The notes: generated by a model from the sequence alone, not told the origin. A DNA stretch of 64,000 nt from Actinoplanes sp. N902-109 (GCF_000389965.1 NC_021191.1:1-64000); one strand, 5' to 3'. Shown: positions 1 to 10,987, counted from the first letter of the stretch. Translations and numbers: made by a program.

Positions 1-1842
1 ATGTCCGGTGGCGATGGGGGTGGCGCGGCGGTGGCCGACACGGTGGACCTTGGCGGGGTCTGGGCTGCGGCTACGGACGAGCTGGCGGATGAGATCGCGT
101 CCGCGCAGCAGCGTGCGTACCTGCGCCTCACGCGGCTACGCGCCATCGTCGAGGACACAGCTCTGCTGTCGGTGCCCGACACCTACACCCGCGATGTGAT
201 CGAGTCGCGGCTGCGGCTCGCGATCACCGAGGCGCTGTCCCGCCGGCTCGGCCGGCCGATCCAGGTCGCGGTCACCGTACGACCGCCCGAGGACGGATCC
301 GGACGCCCCGGCACGGTGTACGGCACGCCGCCGCCCGAGCCGGCCGCCCAGCCTGCCGCGCACTACGCCGACCCGCAGCCCCCGGTTTATCCAGATCGTT
401 ATCCACAGGCTCCGGTCTTCGATGACGGCCCGACCGGTTCGGCACAGGTCCCGTTCGCGCCCGGCGTCCCGGCTGCCCGCGACGGGTTTGCCAACGAGGG
501 CTTTCCCGGTGAGGGCCAGGACGCCCTGTTCGCGGCGCCGCTGCCGATGGGCCAGCCCGAACCGCCGAAAAGCACCGTCGCCGAGGAAAAGCCGGTCGAG
601 CCGCCGCGGCAGCTCCCGCACTACCAGGACAGCCCCAACGACGCGGGCAGAGGTCGCATGGCCGCCGAGCCGGCCCAGCTGCGGGACAATCAGCGCCGCC
701 CGGAGGAACGCCCGCGCGACGACACTTTGCAGATGCGTCACGGCGGTGACAACGGTCCCGGCCGGTCGCCGCTCGGCACCCAACCGGCCGGCGCCCGCCC
801 CGGCGGCAACGACGGCAACCGGCTCAACCCGAAATACATGTTCGAGACGTTCGTCATCGGCTCGTCCAACCGGTTCGCCCATGCGGCTGCGGTCGCGGTC
901 GCCGAATCGCCGGCCAAGGCGTACAACCCGCTGTTCATCTACGGCAGCTCGGGTCTCGGCAAGACGCACCTGCTGCACGCCATCGGTCATTACGCCACGA
1001 CACTCGGCCACGCCCGCAGCGTCCGCTACGTCTCGACCGAGGAATTCACCAACGACTTCATCAACAGCCTGCGCGACGACAAGACCCAGGCCTTCCAGCG
1101 CCGTTACCGCGACGTCGACATCCTCCTGATCGACGACATCCAGTTCCTGGAGAACCGCGAGCGCACCCAGGAGGAGTTCTTCCACACCTTCAACACGCTG
1201 CACAACGCGAACAAGCAGATCGTCATCAGCTCGGACCGCTCACCGCGCCAGCTGGCCACGCTCGAGGACCGTATGCGCACCCGGTTCGAATGGGGCCTGC
1301 TCGCCGACATCCAGCCGCCCGACCTCGAGACCCGCATCGCGATCCTGCAGAAGAAGGCCGCCCAGGAGCGCATGTACGCCCCGGACGACGTCCTCGAATT
1401 CATCGCCAGCCGCGTCTCCAACTCCATCCGCGAACTCGAGGGCGCCCTCATCCGCGTCACGGCATTCGCCAGTCTGACCAGATCATCGGTGCAGCTCTCC
1501 CTGGCCGAGGAAGTCCTCCGCGACTTCATGCCCGACGGCGCCGGTCCGGAAATCACCGCGGACCAGATCATGGTTTCCACAGCCGACTACTTCGGCGTCA
1601 GCCTCGAAGACCTCCGCGGCCACTCCCGCTCCCGCGTCCTCGTCAACGCCCGCCAAGTAGCCATGTACCTCTGCCGGGAACTGACTGACCTCTCCCTCCC
1701 TCGAATCGGCCAGGCCTTCGGCGGCCGCGACCACACCACAGTCATGCACGCCGACCGGAAAATCCGGCAACACATGGCCGAGCGCCGCTCCCTCTACAAC
1801 CAGATCGCGGAGCTCACCAACCGCATCAAACAAAACACCTGA
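1..1842 (+). CDS. dnaA: Chromosomal replication initiator DnaA
   Basis: DnaA binds 9-mer DnaA boxes at oriC, melts the origin and recruits the helicase. The 613-residue protein has the expected layout: an N-terminal domain I (about 15-95), a long Pro/Gly-rich disordered domain II (about 100-275; long domain II is usual in actinomycetes), the AAA+ domain with Walker A GSSGLGKT at 315-322 and Walker B LLIDDIQF, and a domain IV DNA-binding helix with GGRDHTTVMH around 574-583. The ATG at base 1 gives a full-length N-terminus. Its promoter would lie before the window. The gene is followed by the origin and dnaN, the standard arrangement. A perfect DnaA box sits inside the domain II coding region (399-407). 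Confidence 0.98.
   Translation: MSGGDGGGAAVADTVDLGGVWAAATDELADEIASAQQRAYLRLTRLRAIVEDTALLSVPDTYTRDVIESRLRLAITEALSRRLGRPIQVAVTVRPPEDGSGRPGTVYGTPPPEPAAQPAAHYADPQPPVYPDRYPQAPVFDDGPTGSAQVPFAPGVPAARDGFANEGFPGEGQDALFAAPLPMGQPEPPKSTVAEEKPVEPPRQLPHYQDSPNDAGRGRMAAEPAQLRDNQRRPEERPRDDTLQMRHGGDNGPGRSPLGTQPAGARPGGNDGNRLNPKYMFETFVIGSSNRFAHAAAVAVAESPAKAYNPLFIYGSSGLGKTHLLHAIGHYATTLGHARSVRYVSTEEFTNDFINSLRDDKTQAFQRRYRDVDILLIDDIQFLENRERTQEEFFHTFNTLHNANKQIVISSDRSPRQLATLEDRMRTRFEWGLLADIQPPDLETRIAILQKKAAQERMYAPDDVLEFIASRVSNSIRELEGALIRVTAFASLTRSSVQLSLAEEVLRDFMPDGAGPEITADQIMVSTADYFGVSLEDLRGHSRSRVLVNARQVAMYLCRELTDLSLPRIGQAFGGRDHTTVMHADRKIRQHMAERRSLYNQIAELTNRIKQNT
399..407 (+). promoter_or_regulatory. DnaA box inside dnaA coding region
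   Basis: TTATCCACA, a perfect match to the DnaA-box consensus, lies in the part of dnaA that encodes the disordered domain II; a partial one (TTATCCAG) starts 12 bases upstream. It may be chance, but in DNA of about 70% GC a perfect AT-containing 9-mer is uncommon. A role in autoregulation or titration is inference. Confidence 0.4.
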
Positions 1843-2870
1843 CCCCTCCTCCGGTACGCGGCCCCTCGCCTCATCCGCACAGGGTGCTGCCGGGTTGTCC
1901 GCGCTGGGGCTTGGCGGTGGTGGCTCGTCCCCGTCAAGGGCGGCCGTACGGCACAGCACTGGCGTTGTGCCTGGTTCAACGCTCGGAGTCACGAGGCGTG
2001 CCACTAGCCGCTGGGTGCAGAGAACGCTGGGTGCGGAAACGGCTGGCTGGCGCCGGCGGCGTTCCGGGCGGGCGAACGAAGTCCGCACGTCATGATCGTC
2101 ATGCCGGGCGAGCGGTCGTCGTCGCGCGGCCTCTCCTCGCCTGACCTCTCCTCGCCTGACCTCTCCTTGCCTGGCTTTCCCCGTCTGGCTTTCCCTGTCT
2201 GGCCTTCATCGCCCAGCCTTCCTTCGCCCGGCCTCTCCCCGCGGTTTACTCAGCGCCCCGCGTCACCATGGCCCGCTCGCTCTTCAACCGGCCTTGGCCC
2301 TGCCGACCACCCGGCCGCGTTCCCGGTGGACGTGACGGCGTGGGCGGGGCCCGCCGCGACTCCCCGATCCTTCACGTAGCTCGCCATGGCGTCTTGATCG
2401 ACTCCGTCGCGTGCGAGGCCGGCGGAGGACCGGCGGAGCTTTCGATGCGCCGGTTGAGCGCGGCAACAACTCCGCGATTCGCCGACGCACCTGTTCGTTC
2501 TGGGAGAGGCGTGAACCGGCGTCATGTGGTGTTCACGTTGTGCACAGCCCGATTCGTAGGCACGAGGACGGTGCGGTAGAAGGCACACCCTTCGGCCAGG
2601 ACATGACCACAGCGGTAGCCACCGTCGCACCGGAGGCCGACAGGGCTACCAGGCACACCGTCCGACGGCCGTCCCACCCCACGCCAACCGCGGCAGTCGC
2701 GTCCACCGGCCTGCAGTTCCCGGCTCTGGGGTTGTGGTTGGGGGACCACGGCGCAACGTGGGCTTTTGCCTCTCATGCACAGCTCGCGGTGTGCACACCC
2801 ACGCTCGCCCAGCGGCATTGATCAATAAGCGGACCCGGCCACAGCGCCCTCACCTGGGAAAACCCAGAAA
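1843..2870. other. dnaA-oriC spacer without recognisable gene
   Basis: About 1 kb after the dnaA stop with no convincing coding region: the open frames present have no family likeness and no good ribosome-binding site. It contains a short tandem repeat at 2130-2174 (unit CCTCTCCTCGCCTGA, two exact copies and one variant) followed by related pyrimidine-rich repeats to about 2235. I see no function. Confidence 0.6.
2130..2174 (+). repeat. 15-bp tandem repeat in dnaA-dnaN spacer
   Basis: Three head-to-tail copies of CCTCTCCTCGCCTGA, the third with two changes. They are followed by degenerate CTGGCTTTCCC-type copies, giving a pyrimidine-rich strand bias over roughly 100 bases. Confidence 0.75.
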
Positions 2871-2880
2871 CGCACAGGAG

Positions 2881-3470
2881 TTATCCACGGGTTGTCCACA
2901 ACCTTGCCCACAGCTAGAGCGGTGGATGGGGCGCCCGAGGCTCGCGTCGGAGATGGATCTTGATACATCCAACGACCGGAAAGTCAACGGTGGGACGGAA
3001 CGGTTTCGTGCCAACGTTATCCACACTAATTCACAGGCATCCACAGGTAGTTCTCCACAGCGGTGGACAACTTGACAGGAGACTACCCACAGATGTGGAG
3101 AAAGTCTGTGGAAACCGATGTGGACAATCACCGAGCGTCACAAAGTTTCCCCCACCCTGTGGACGGGTGTGGATTTCCTGTTGAAGGTTCTGGGGACGAC
3201 GTGCCTGTAACGTCCCAGCGTTATCCCCAGGGCGGGGGACAAACCCTGTGGTTAACCGGTGGATAGCCGGTGGACAACCGTGGACAACCGGCTCCGGGTC
3301 CCCGACTGTGGACGAAGACCGGGGTTTGTACCCCGGTTGCCCACATGTGAATCACCGGTGGATAACTCGCTGACCTGCGTGAACGGCAGTTATCCACACT
3401 ATGCACAGGGCCGATGATTACGACTGATATCTCTCTCGGAAAATTTAAAAACCAATCATCAGCGTTGGGG
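2881..3470. other. oriC: oriC: DnaA-box cluster with AT-rich stretch
   Basis: At least 18 DnaA-box-like 9-mers occur in both orientations between 2881 and 3407. Perfect or near-perfect ones are TTGTCCACA 2892-2900, TTATCCACA 3017-3025, TGTGGACAA 3119-3127 (reverse) and TTATCCACA 3390-3398. Variants include 2881, 2904, 3037, 3051, 3083, 3094 (reverse), 3107 (reverse), 3159 (reverse), 3168 (reverse), 3221, 3269 (reverse), 3279 (reverse), 3307 (reverse), 3337 and 3357 (reverse). An AT-rich stretch at 3415-3465, with the run AAAATTTAAAAA, sits right after the last boxes and is the likely unwinding element. Position between dnaA and dnaN and many boxes match known actinomycete origins. Confidence 0.95.
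3415..3465. other. Candidate DNA unwinding element
   Basis: The most AT-rich stretch near the origin (GATTACGACTGATATC, then AAAATTTAAAAACCAATCAT). It abuts the dnaN-proximal end of the DnaA-box cluster. The role is inferred from composition and position. Confidence 0.55.
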
Positions 3471-3597
3471 AAGGTGTGGATGAGCCGCTTGCGGCCCGAT
3501 CCGCACCTGGTTCAAGGTCTGAGCACCGGGGGCTGGGCTGATGCCGGGACACCGACCGCCCTAGAGTTCGGGTCCGTCTGCAAGACCCCGGACCTCA

Positions 3598-3641
3598 CTC
3601 ACCTCACACGGGCGGCTGAACTCACCCCACACGGGCGGCTG
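3598..3641 (+). repeat. 21-bp direct repeat upstream of dnaN
   Basis: Two copies (3598-3618 and 3621-3641) that end in CACACGGGCGGCTG and differ at one base. They lie between the AT-rich element and dnaN. No function is known to me. Confidence 0.7.
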
Positions 3642-3830
3642 GGTCGAGGAGAGGGACGAGACCAGCAGCCCTTGACGAGCACCGCAGGTGACCCACCAAG
3701 TCCCTGTTGAGCGACTATGGGGGAGCCCGTCCGCGCCGAAGGCCGAGCCGGTGTCCACCCGGTAATCGGCACCTAGCAAACTGAACGTGCACCCCGCCCG
3801 CGCGGCGAGCCGGGCGCAGCACAGCAAGCC

Positions 3831-3870
3831 AGCACGACGGCACAGCAGCACGACGGCACAGCAGCACGGC
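3831..3870 (+). repeat. 16-bp tandem repeat in dnaN leader
   Basis: AGCACGACGGCACAGC is repeated head to tail (3831-3846, 3847-3862, then a partial third), about 90 bases upstream of the dnaN start. It would be in the untranslated leader or promoter region of dnaN. Confidence 0.7.
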
Positions 3871-3961
3871 AGCGATCAGCACCAGACAGCAAGCAGCGCC
3901 GGGCGACAACCGACCAGGCGACAGCCGAGAGATCACGAAAGAGCGACGCGGAGGGCATGGC

Positions 3962-5095
3962 ATGAAGTTCCGGGTGGAGCGAGACGTACTCGCCGACGCC
4001 GTGGCATGGACGGCCAAGAGCCTGCCCAGCCGCCCGTCGGTGCCGGTGCTGGCGGGCGTCATGCTCCGCGTCACCGACGGCAGGCTGCAGGTGTCCGGCT
4101 TCGACTACGAGGTCTCGAGCCAGGTGAGCGTGGACGTGCAGGCCGATGCCGACGGGGCCGCGCTGGTCTCCGGGCGGCTGCTGGCCGAGATCACCAAGGC
4201 GCTGCCGGCCAAGCCGGTGGACATCGCCGCGGTCGGCTCGCACCTGGAGCTGGTCTGTGGCAGTGCCCGGTTCACGCTGCCGGTGATGCCGGTGGAGGAC
4301 TATCCCACCCTGCCGGAGATGCCCTCCAGCGCCGGCACCGTGGACGCGCAGGCCTTCGCCGTCGCCGTGGCCCAGGTGGCGATCGCGGCCGGCCGGGACG
4401 AGACGCTGCCGATGCTCACCGGTGTGCGGGTCGAGCTGGACGGCACCACCATGACGATGCTGGCCACCGACCGCTACCGGCTGGCGATGCGGGAGCTGGA
4501 GTGGTCGCCGGACGACTCCGGGATCAGCCTGAACGCGCTGATCCCGGCCAAGACCCTGAACGACACCGCCAAGGCCATGGGCCCGATCGGCGGGGCTGTG
4601 ACGCTGGCCTTGTCGCAGGGCAACGCCGGTGAGGGCATGGTCGGTTTTGCTGGTGGCGCACGGCGCACCACGAGCCGCCTGCTCGACGGGGCCAACTACC
4701 CGCCCGTACGCTCGATCTTCCCGGCCTCGCACAACTCGCAGGCGACCGTGAGCGTTGCCGGTCTGGTCGAGGTTGTCCGCCGGGTGGCGCTGGTGGCCGA
4801 GCGGACCACCCCGGTGCTGCTCAGCTTCAGCGAGGATGGCCTGGTCGTTGAGGCTGGTGGGACCGAGGAGGCGCGGGCCAGCGAGGCCATGGAGGCCACC
4901 TTCAACGGTGAGCCGCTGACGATCGGTTTCAACCCGCAGTACCTGATCGACGGTTTGCAGAACCTCGGCGCACCCACCGCCGTACTCTCATTTGTTGATG
5001 CTTTCAAGCCTGCTGTGATCTCCCCCGCAGACGAAGACGGCGAAATCAAGCCCGGATACCGCTATCTGATCATGCCTATTCGGGTAACTCGCTGA
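3962..5095 (+). CDS. dnaN: DNA polymerase III beta sliding clamp
   Basis: Forms the ring-shaped dimer that tethers the replicative polymerase to DNA. The 377-residue product has the usual length and starts MKFRVERDVLADAV, as expected for the clamp. Family landmarks include a MLATDRYRLA motif near residue 165 and a C-terminal YLIMPIR just before the end, which forms part of the protein-docking pocket. The ATG follows a GGAGGG ribosome-binding site. It is the first gene of a tight dnaN-gnd-recF-dciA run. Confidence 0.98.
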   Translation: MKFRVERDVLADAVAWTAKSLPSRPSVPVLAGVMLRVTDGRLQVSGFDYEVSSQVSVDVQADADGAALVSGRLLAEITKALPAKPVDIAAVGSHLELVCGSARFTLPVMPVEDYPTLPEMPSSAGTVDAQAFAVAVAQVAIAAGRDETLPMLTGVRVELDGTTMTMLATDRYRLAMRELEWSPDDSGISLNALIPAKTLNDTAKAMGPIGGAVTLALSQGNAGEGMVGFAGGARRTTSRLLDGANYPPVRSIFPASHNSQATVSVAGLVEVVRRVALVAERTTPVLLSFSEDGLVVEAGGTEEARASEAMEATFNGEPLTIGFNPQYLIDGLQNLGAPTAVLSFVDAFKPAVISPADEDGEIKPGYRYLIMPIRVTR

Positions 5096-5133
5096 TACTG
5101 GGCTCGAAGAAACACTCACCTAGGGGGAACACC

Positions 5134-6006
5134 ATGCAGCTCGGCCTTATCGGGCTCGGTCGGATGGGCGGGAACATGCGCGACCGCCTGCGCGCCGCCG
5201 GCCACGAGGTCGTCGGTTACGACCACCACCCGGAAGTCTCGGACGTCGCGAACCTGGCGGAGCTCGTCGAGAAGCTCGCCGCGCCGCGCGTCATCTGGAC
5301 GATGGTCCCGGCTGGCAAGATCACCGAGGACACGATCAACGAGCTTGCCGACCTGCTGTCGGACGGCGACGTGATCATCGACGGGGGCAACTCGAAGTTC
5401 ACCGACGACGGCCCGCGGGCCGAGCGCCTCGCTACGAAAGGCATCGGCTACCTGGACTGCGGCGTCTCGGGCGGCATCTGGGGTGCGACGAACGGCTACG
5501 CGCTGATGGTCGGCGGGGACGCCGAGAACGTCGCCAAGGCGCAGCCGATCTTCGACGCGCTCAAGCCGGCCGGTGAGTTCGGCTTCGCGCACGCCGGCAA
5601 GGTTGGCAGCGGCCACTACTCGAAGATGATCCACAACGGCATCGAGTACGGCCTGATGCACGCCTACGCCGAGGGCTACGAGATCCTCAAGGCGTCGGAG
5701 CTGGTCGAGAACGTGCCGGCCGTGATCAAGAGCTGGCGTGAGGGCTCGGTCGTCAAGTCCTGGCTGCTCGACCTGCTCGACCGGGCCCTGGACGAGGACC
5801 CCGAGCTGGCCAACCTGCGCGGCTACGCGGAGGACACCGGCGAGGGCCGCTGGACCGTCGACGAGGCCGTGCGGCTCGCGGTGCCGGCCAACGTCATCGC
5901 GGCGTCGCTGTTCGCCCGGTTCCAGTCGCGCCAGGAGGACTCGCCGGCCATGAAGGCGGTCGCGGCGCTGCGCAACCAGTTCGGCGGCCACGCCGTCAAG
6001 CGCTGA
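5134..6006 (+). CDS. gnd: 6-phosphogluconate dehydrogenase, decarboxylating
   Basis: Oxidises 6-phosphogluconate to ribulose 5-phosphate and CO2 with reduction of a nicotinamide cofactor (pentose phosphate pathway, cytosol). The 290-residue protein is the short YqeC/GndA-like form, not the roughly 470-residue form. Visible motifs are the Rossmann GLGRMGGNM (7-15), substrate-binding SGG (112-114), and KMIHNGIEY in which K164 and E171 correspond to the family catalytic Lys and Glu. It starts 38 bases after dnaN behind GGGGGA and ends 3 bases before recF, so it is probably cotranscribed. Having gnd between dnaN and recF is a recurring actinomycete arrangement. Confidence 0.93.
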   Translation: MQLGLIGLGRMGGNMRDRLRAAGHEVVGYDHHPEVSDVANLAELVEKLAAPRVIWTMVPAGKITEDTINELADLLSDGDVIIDGGNSKFTDDGPRAERLATKGIGYLDCGVSGGIWGATNGYALMVGGDAENVAKAQPIFDALKPAGEFGFAHAGKVGSGHYSKMIHNGIEYGLMHAYAEGYEILKASELVENVPAVIKSWREGSVVKSWLLDLLDRALDEDPELANLRGYAEDTGEGRWTVDEAVRLAVPANVIAASLFARFQSRQEDSPAMKAVAALRNQFGGHAVKR

Positions 6007-6009
6007 TCC

Positions 6010-7137
6010 ATGTACGTGCGCCGGGTCGAGCTCACCGACTTCCGTTCGTACGAGCGGGTCGCCGTTGATCTCGAACCCGGCGTTGCCGTGCTGGTCGGCC
6101 AGAACGGCATGGGCAAGACGAACCTGATCGAAGCCCTGGGTTATGTGGCCACTCTGGACAGTCACCGGGTGGCCACCGACGCGCCGCTGGTCCGGGCCGG
6201 TGCCAGTGCGGCCGTGATCCGTTGCGCGATCGTCCACGATGGTCGTGAGCTGCTGGTCGAGCTCGAGATCGTGCCCGGCAAGGCCAACCGGGCGCGGCTC
6301 AACCGGTCGCCCGTACGACGGTCCCGGGAGATCCTGGGCGCGCTGCGCATGGTGCTCTTCGCGCCGGAGGACCTCGAGCTCGTACGAGGGGACCCGGGCG
6401 AACGCCGTCGTTACCTGGACGATCTGCTCGTGGCCCGGCAGCCGCGCTATGCCGGGGTGCGGGCCGATTACGACCGCGTCGTGAAGCAACGCAACGCGCT
6501 GCTGCGCACGGCGTACCTGACCCGCAAGGTCGGTGGCACCCGGGGGCAGGACCTGTCGACGCTTGCCGTCTGGGACCAGCACCTCGCCCAGCACGGCGCG
6601 GAACTGCTGGCCGGCCGGCTGGAACTGGTCGCCGCTCTCGGGCCGCATCTGACCAAGGCCTACGACGCGGTCGCGGCGGGCCGGACCTCGGCCGCCATCA
6701 CGTACGCCGCCCGGCTCGGCGACGATCTGAGCCCCGACCGCCCCGCGCTTGAGCAGGCGTTGCTCGCCTCCCTCGAGGAGCGCCGGTCGGCGGAGATCGA
6801 GCGCGGCGTCACCCTGGTCGGCCCGCATCGCGACGACCTGGCCCTCACGCTGGGGCAACTTCCCGCCAAGGGGTACGCCAGCCATGGTGAGTCCTGGTCG
6901 TTCGCGCTGGCCCTGCGGCTGGCGGCGTACGACTTGCTGCGCACCGACGGCATCGAGCCGGTGCTGGTCCTCGACGACGTGTTCGCCGAGCTGGACTCCG
7001 GTCGCCGGGAGCGGCTCGCGGCCCTGGTCGCGGACGCCGCCCAGTTGCTCGTGACCTGTGCCGTGCCCGAGGATGTCCCGGCGACCCTCCAGGGCGCCCG
7101 CTACGACGTCGGACCAGGGACGGTGGACCGTGTCTGA
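6010..7137 (+). CDS. recF: DNA replication and repair protein RecF
   Basis: An SMC/ABC-like ATPase that helps load RecA at gaps. The 375-residue protein has Walker A GQNGMGKT at 30-37 and a C-terminal Walker B/D-loop VLVLDDVFAELD, with the family N-terminus MYVRRVELTDFRSY. It starts 3 bases after gnd and its stop overlaps the start of dciA by 8 bases (GTGTCTGA), so translation is likely coupled. Confidence 0.97.
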   Translation: MYVRRVELTDFRSYERVAVDLEPGVAVLVGQNGMGKTNLIEALGYVATLDSHRVATDAPLVRAGASAAVIRCAIVHDGRELLVELEIVPGKANRARLNRSPVRRSREILGALRMVLFAPEDLELVRGDPGERRRYLDDLLVARQPRYAGVRADYDRVVKQRNALLRTAYLTRKVGGTRGQDLSTLAVWDQHLAQHGAELLAGRLELVAALGPHLTKAYDAVAAGRTSAAITYAARLGDDLSPDRPALEQALLASLEERRSAEIERGVTLVGPHRDDLALTLGQLPAKGYASHGESWSFALALRLAAYDLLRTDGIEPVLVLDDVFAELDSGRRERLAALVADAAQLLVTCAVPEDVPATLQGARYDVGPGTVDRV

Positions 7138-7693
7138 GACAAGCCCCGAAAAGCCGCCAGCGGAGCCCTCAGCGGGTTCCGGCGAGCAGCAGATGGCCGG
7201 ACCCGAGCTGGCCCGGGCGGTGCTGGACGCCGCACTGGCCAAGCGCCGGACGGCGCAGCAGCAGCCCCGCCGCCGTACGGAGGGCGGGGACGGCTCGGCC
7301 AGACGCCTGCGCGGCTATTCCGGGCCGGGCCCCGACCCCCGCGACCCGCAGCTCTTCGGCGCCGTGCTGGAACGCATCATGAAGCAGCGCGGCTGGCAGA
7401 AGCCGGCGGCCGAGGCAACCGTGTTCGGCGCCTGGGAGAAGGTGGTCGGCGCGGACATCGCCAAGCACAGCCGCCCGATCAAGCTCGAGGACGGCGTGCT
7501 GACCGTGGAGGCGGAGTCGACGGCCTGGGCCACCCAGCTGCGGCTGCTCGCCGCCCGGCTGCTCAAGAGCATCGCGGCCGAGGTCGGGCACAACGTCGTG
7601 ACCAGGCTGAACATCCACGGCCCGGCGGCTCCGTCGTGGAACCGCGGGCCGCGCCGGGTGCAGGGCCGCGGACCCCGCGACACGTACGGCTGA
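7130..7693 (+). CDS. dciA: DciA-like helicase-loading protein (DUF721)
   Basis: The 187-residue protein has a charged, low-complexity N-terminal half and a C-terminal DUF721/DciA domain (from about residue 80, DPQLFGAVLERIMKQRGW onward, with FGAWEKVVG). DciA proteins interact with and help load the replicative helicase DnaB where DnaC/DnaI are absent; that role is from the family. I chose the GTG at 7130 because it sits behind GGGACGG and overlaps the recF stop; a longer frame starting at 7058 would extend deep into recF. It is the last gene of the dnaN operon, and the next gene is convergent after 11 bases. Confidence 0.85.
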   Translation: MSETSPEKPPAEPSAGSGEQQMAGPELARAVLDAALAKRRTAQQQPRRRTEGGDGSARRLRGYSGPGPDPRDPQLFGAVLERIMKQRGWQKPAAEATVFGAWEKVVGADIAKHSRPIKLEDGVLTVEAESTAWATQLRLLAARLLKSIAAEVGHNVVTRLNIHGPAAPSWNRGPRRVQGRGPRDTYG

Positions 7694-7704
7694 CCTGCCG
7701 CGAC

Positions 7705-8271
7705 CTAGTAGTCGGCGAAAACCGCGTAGCCGCGGTCCGCGCAGCGCCGGTAGAAGCCGGAGAGCACGGCGAGCTCGGTGCGGGCAAAACTCCAGTGCGG
7801 AGCATTTCCGGCGTCGTCGCGCAGGGCGGCCAGCCGCTGGTCGAGCCAGCGCAGCTGCTGCTCGGCGAGGCGCCCGCCGGCCACTGCCGCCCGCATGACC
7901 TCGGCCACGGTGTCGAAGGTGACCAGGTCCCCGTACTGCTGATGGCCCTCGACGAAGCGTTCGAGCCCGCCGGCGATCCAGGCGCACCCGTCCGGGTCGA
8001 TCACCGGGTCCTCGTCCTCGGCCGCCGCATCAGTGGCGTAAAGCACACCTTCCAGCCCGAGCAGCAGGTCGACGAGCTCGGTGTAGGCGGTGGCGCGGAC
8101 CGTACCCGTCTTGGCGATGTGCAGCGCGAGCGCGCCGGTGGGCGCGGCGATGTCCGGCGCGTCCGCGACGGCGCCGAAGTCGACGAACTCCGCCGGGGCC
8201 ACCGGGTCGTAGAACCGGTTCGTCCGCGGCCAGTGCACAGCCACGTTGTCCAGCCCCTTGTCGTGAGCCAT
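7705..8271 (-). CDS. Conserved hypothetical protein
   Basis: A 188-residue acidic soluble protein (from MAHDKGLDNVAVHW) with no motif I can name, no signal peptide and no membrane segment. The ATG at 8271 is chosen because GGGTGA precedes it; a longer frame reaches 8307. It is convergent with dciA and divergent from gyrB. Codon use matches its neighbours, so I regard it as a real gene. Confidence 0.75.
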   Translation of the reverse strand: MAHDKGLDNVAVHWPRTNRFYDPVAPAEFVDFGAVADAPDIAAPTGALALHIAKTGTVRATAYTELVDLLLGLEGVLYATDAAAEDEDPVIDPDGCAWIAGGLERFVEGHQQYGDLVTFDTVAEVMRAAVAGGRLAEQQLRWLDQRLAALRDDAGNAPHWSFARTELAVLSGFYRRCADRGYAVFADY

Positions 8272-8896
8272 GCGGGCTTCACCCTTTCTCGACCTGCCGG
8301 CTGCCACCGCCCGGCAGGGTGACGTCCCGCCGGTTGCGGGCCGTCCGGCCCTCCTCCGGCCCGCGCGGGCGAGGTTACGACACTTGCGTACGGGTCCGCG
8401 AGGCAGTGTCGGGAAGGTCCGGCTGCCGCCGAGCAGTGTCGCAGCGCGTGGCGTCGGCGTGGGTCAGGCGCGCTCGGGCAGCCACCCGCCCGATGGTTCG
8501 CCGTTGCGGAGGGGCTGCAATCCGTGTAGGGGGACCCGTGGGAACGACCCTCGACCGCCCTACGGCAATCTGAGGTGCCCGTACGAGGGTGCCGGACCCT
8601 CGATAACTCGCTCCGACGGAGTAGAATCGGAGAAGACCGGGAAAGTCCTTCCGTGGCACGGCGTCGATGTCGGTAAACCCGGCACCGGCTGTGGTCGTCA
8701 CGCTACGCGATTTTTCCAGCCGATCACGATCCGCGGGACGACCGCGGCGACCGGCGCGCTCGGCACCACCGGTGGTCCGCCTCCTTCCCGCGGCTCGCTC
8801 GTCTGTGGCCCGCCCTGCTCGCCTGCCGTCCGCCGGCCGCCCCGCCAACCCCGTGACCAGGTCCTTCGCGGGCCCGGCGCGAGAAAGTGGCCGAGG
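8272..8896. other. Long gyrB upstream region
   Basis: About 620 bases between the divergent hypothetical gene and the gyrB start. It should hold both promoters. A weak -10-like TAGAAT is at 8622-8627, but I see no convincing -35. An open frame continuous with gyrB runs through it from 8270, but its predicted sequence is Arg/Pro-rich with no GyrB likeness, so I treat it as noncoding leader. Confidence 0.5.
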
Positions 8897-10849
<1,953 letters not shown>

Positions 10850-10987
10850 TCCACCGGTGAGCGGTGCTGCGAAGCGCCGCTCACCGTGGGTTATGCACAG
10901 CGGTCAGCTGCTTTCCACAGCGTTATCCACAGCGAGATGTGTACTTCAAGCCCGAATGTCGGGTTTGGCCGCGAGTAAGGGTTAACT
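10850..10987. promoter_or_regulatory. gyrB-gyrA spacer with DnaA-box group
   Basis: Within 41 bases lie TTATGCACA (10891-10899), CTTTCCACA (10911-10919) and a perfect TTATCCACA (10923-10931), all in the same orientation. The rest is short, including an inverted GAGCGG...CCGCTC just after the gyrB stop (10859-10882) that could form a hairpin. DnaA binding here is a prediction from consensus matches. Confidence 0.55.

Noticed and set aside
2092..2818. Short genes in the dnaA-oriC spacer
   Set aside because: Several overlapping small frames on both strands, none with a ribosome-binding site or recognisable product; composition is repeat-driven.
5116..7242. 708-residue minus-strand open frame
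   Set aside because: Antisense to gnd and recF, whose plus-strand motifs are clear.
8270..8896. Extended N-terminus of gyrB
   Set aside because: The frame is open but the extra 209 residues are Arg/Pro-rich and unlike any GyrB; the GTG at 8897 gives the normal N-terminus.
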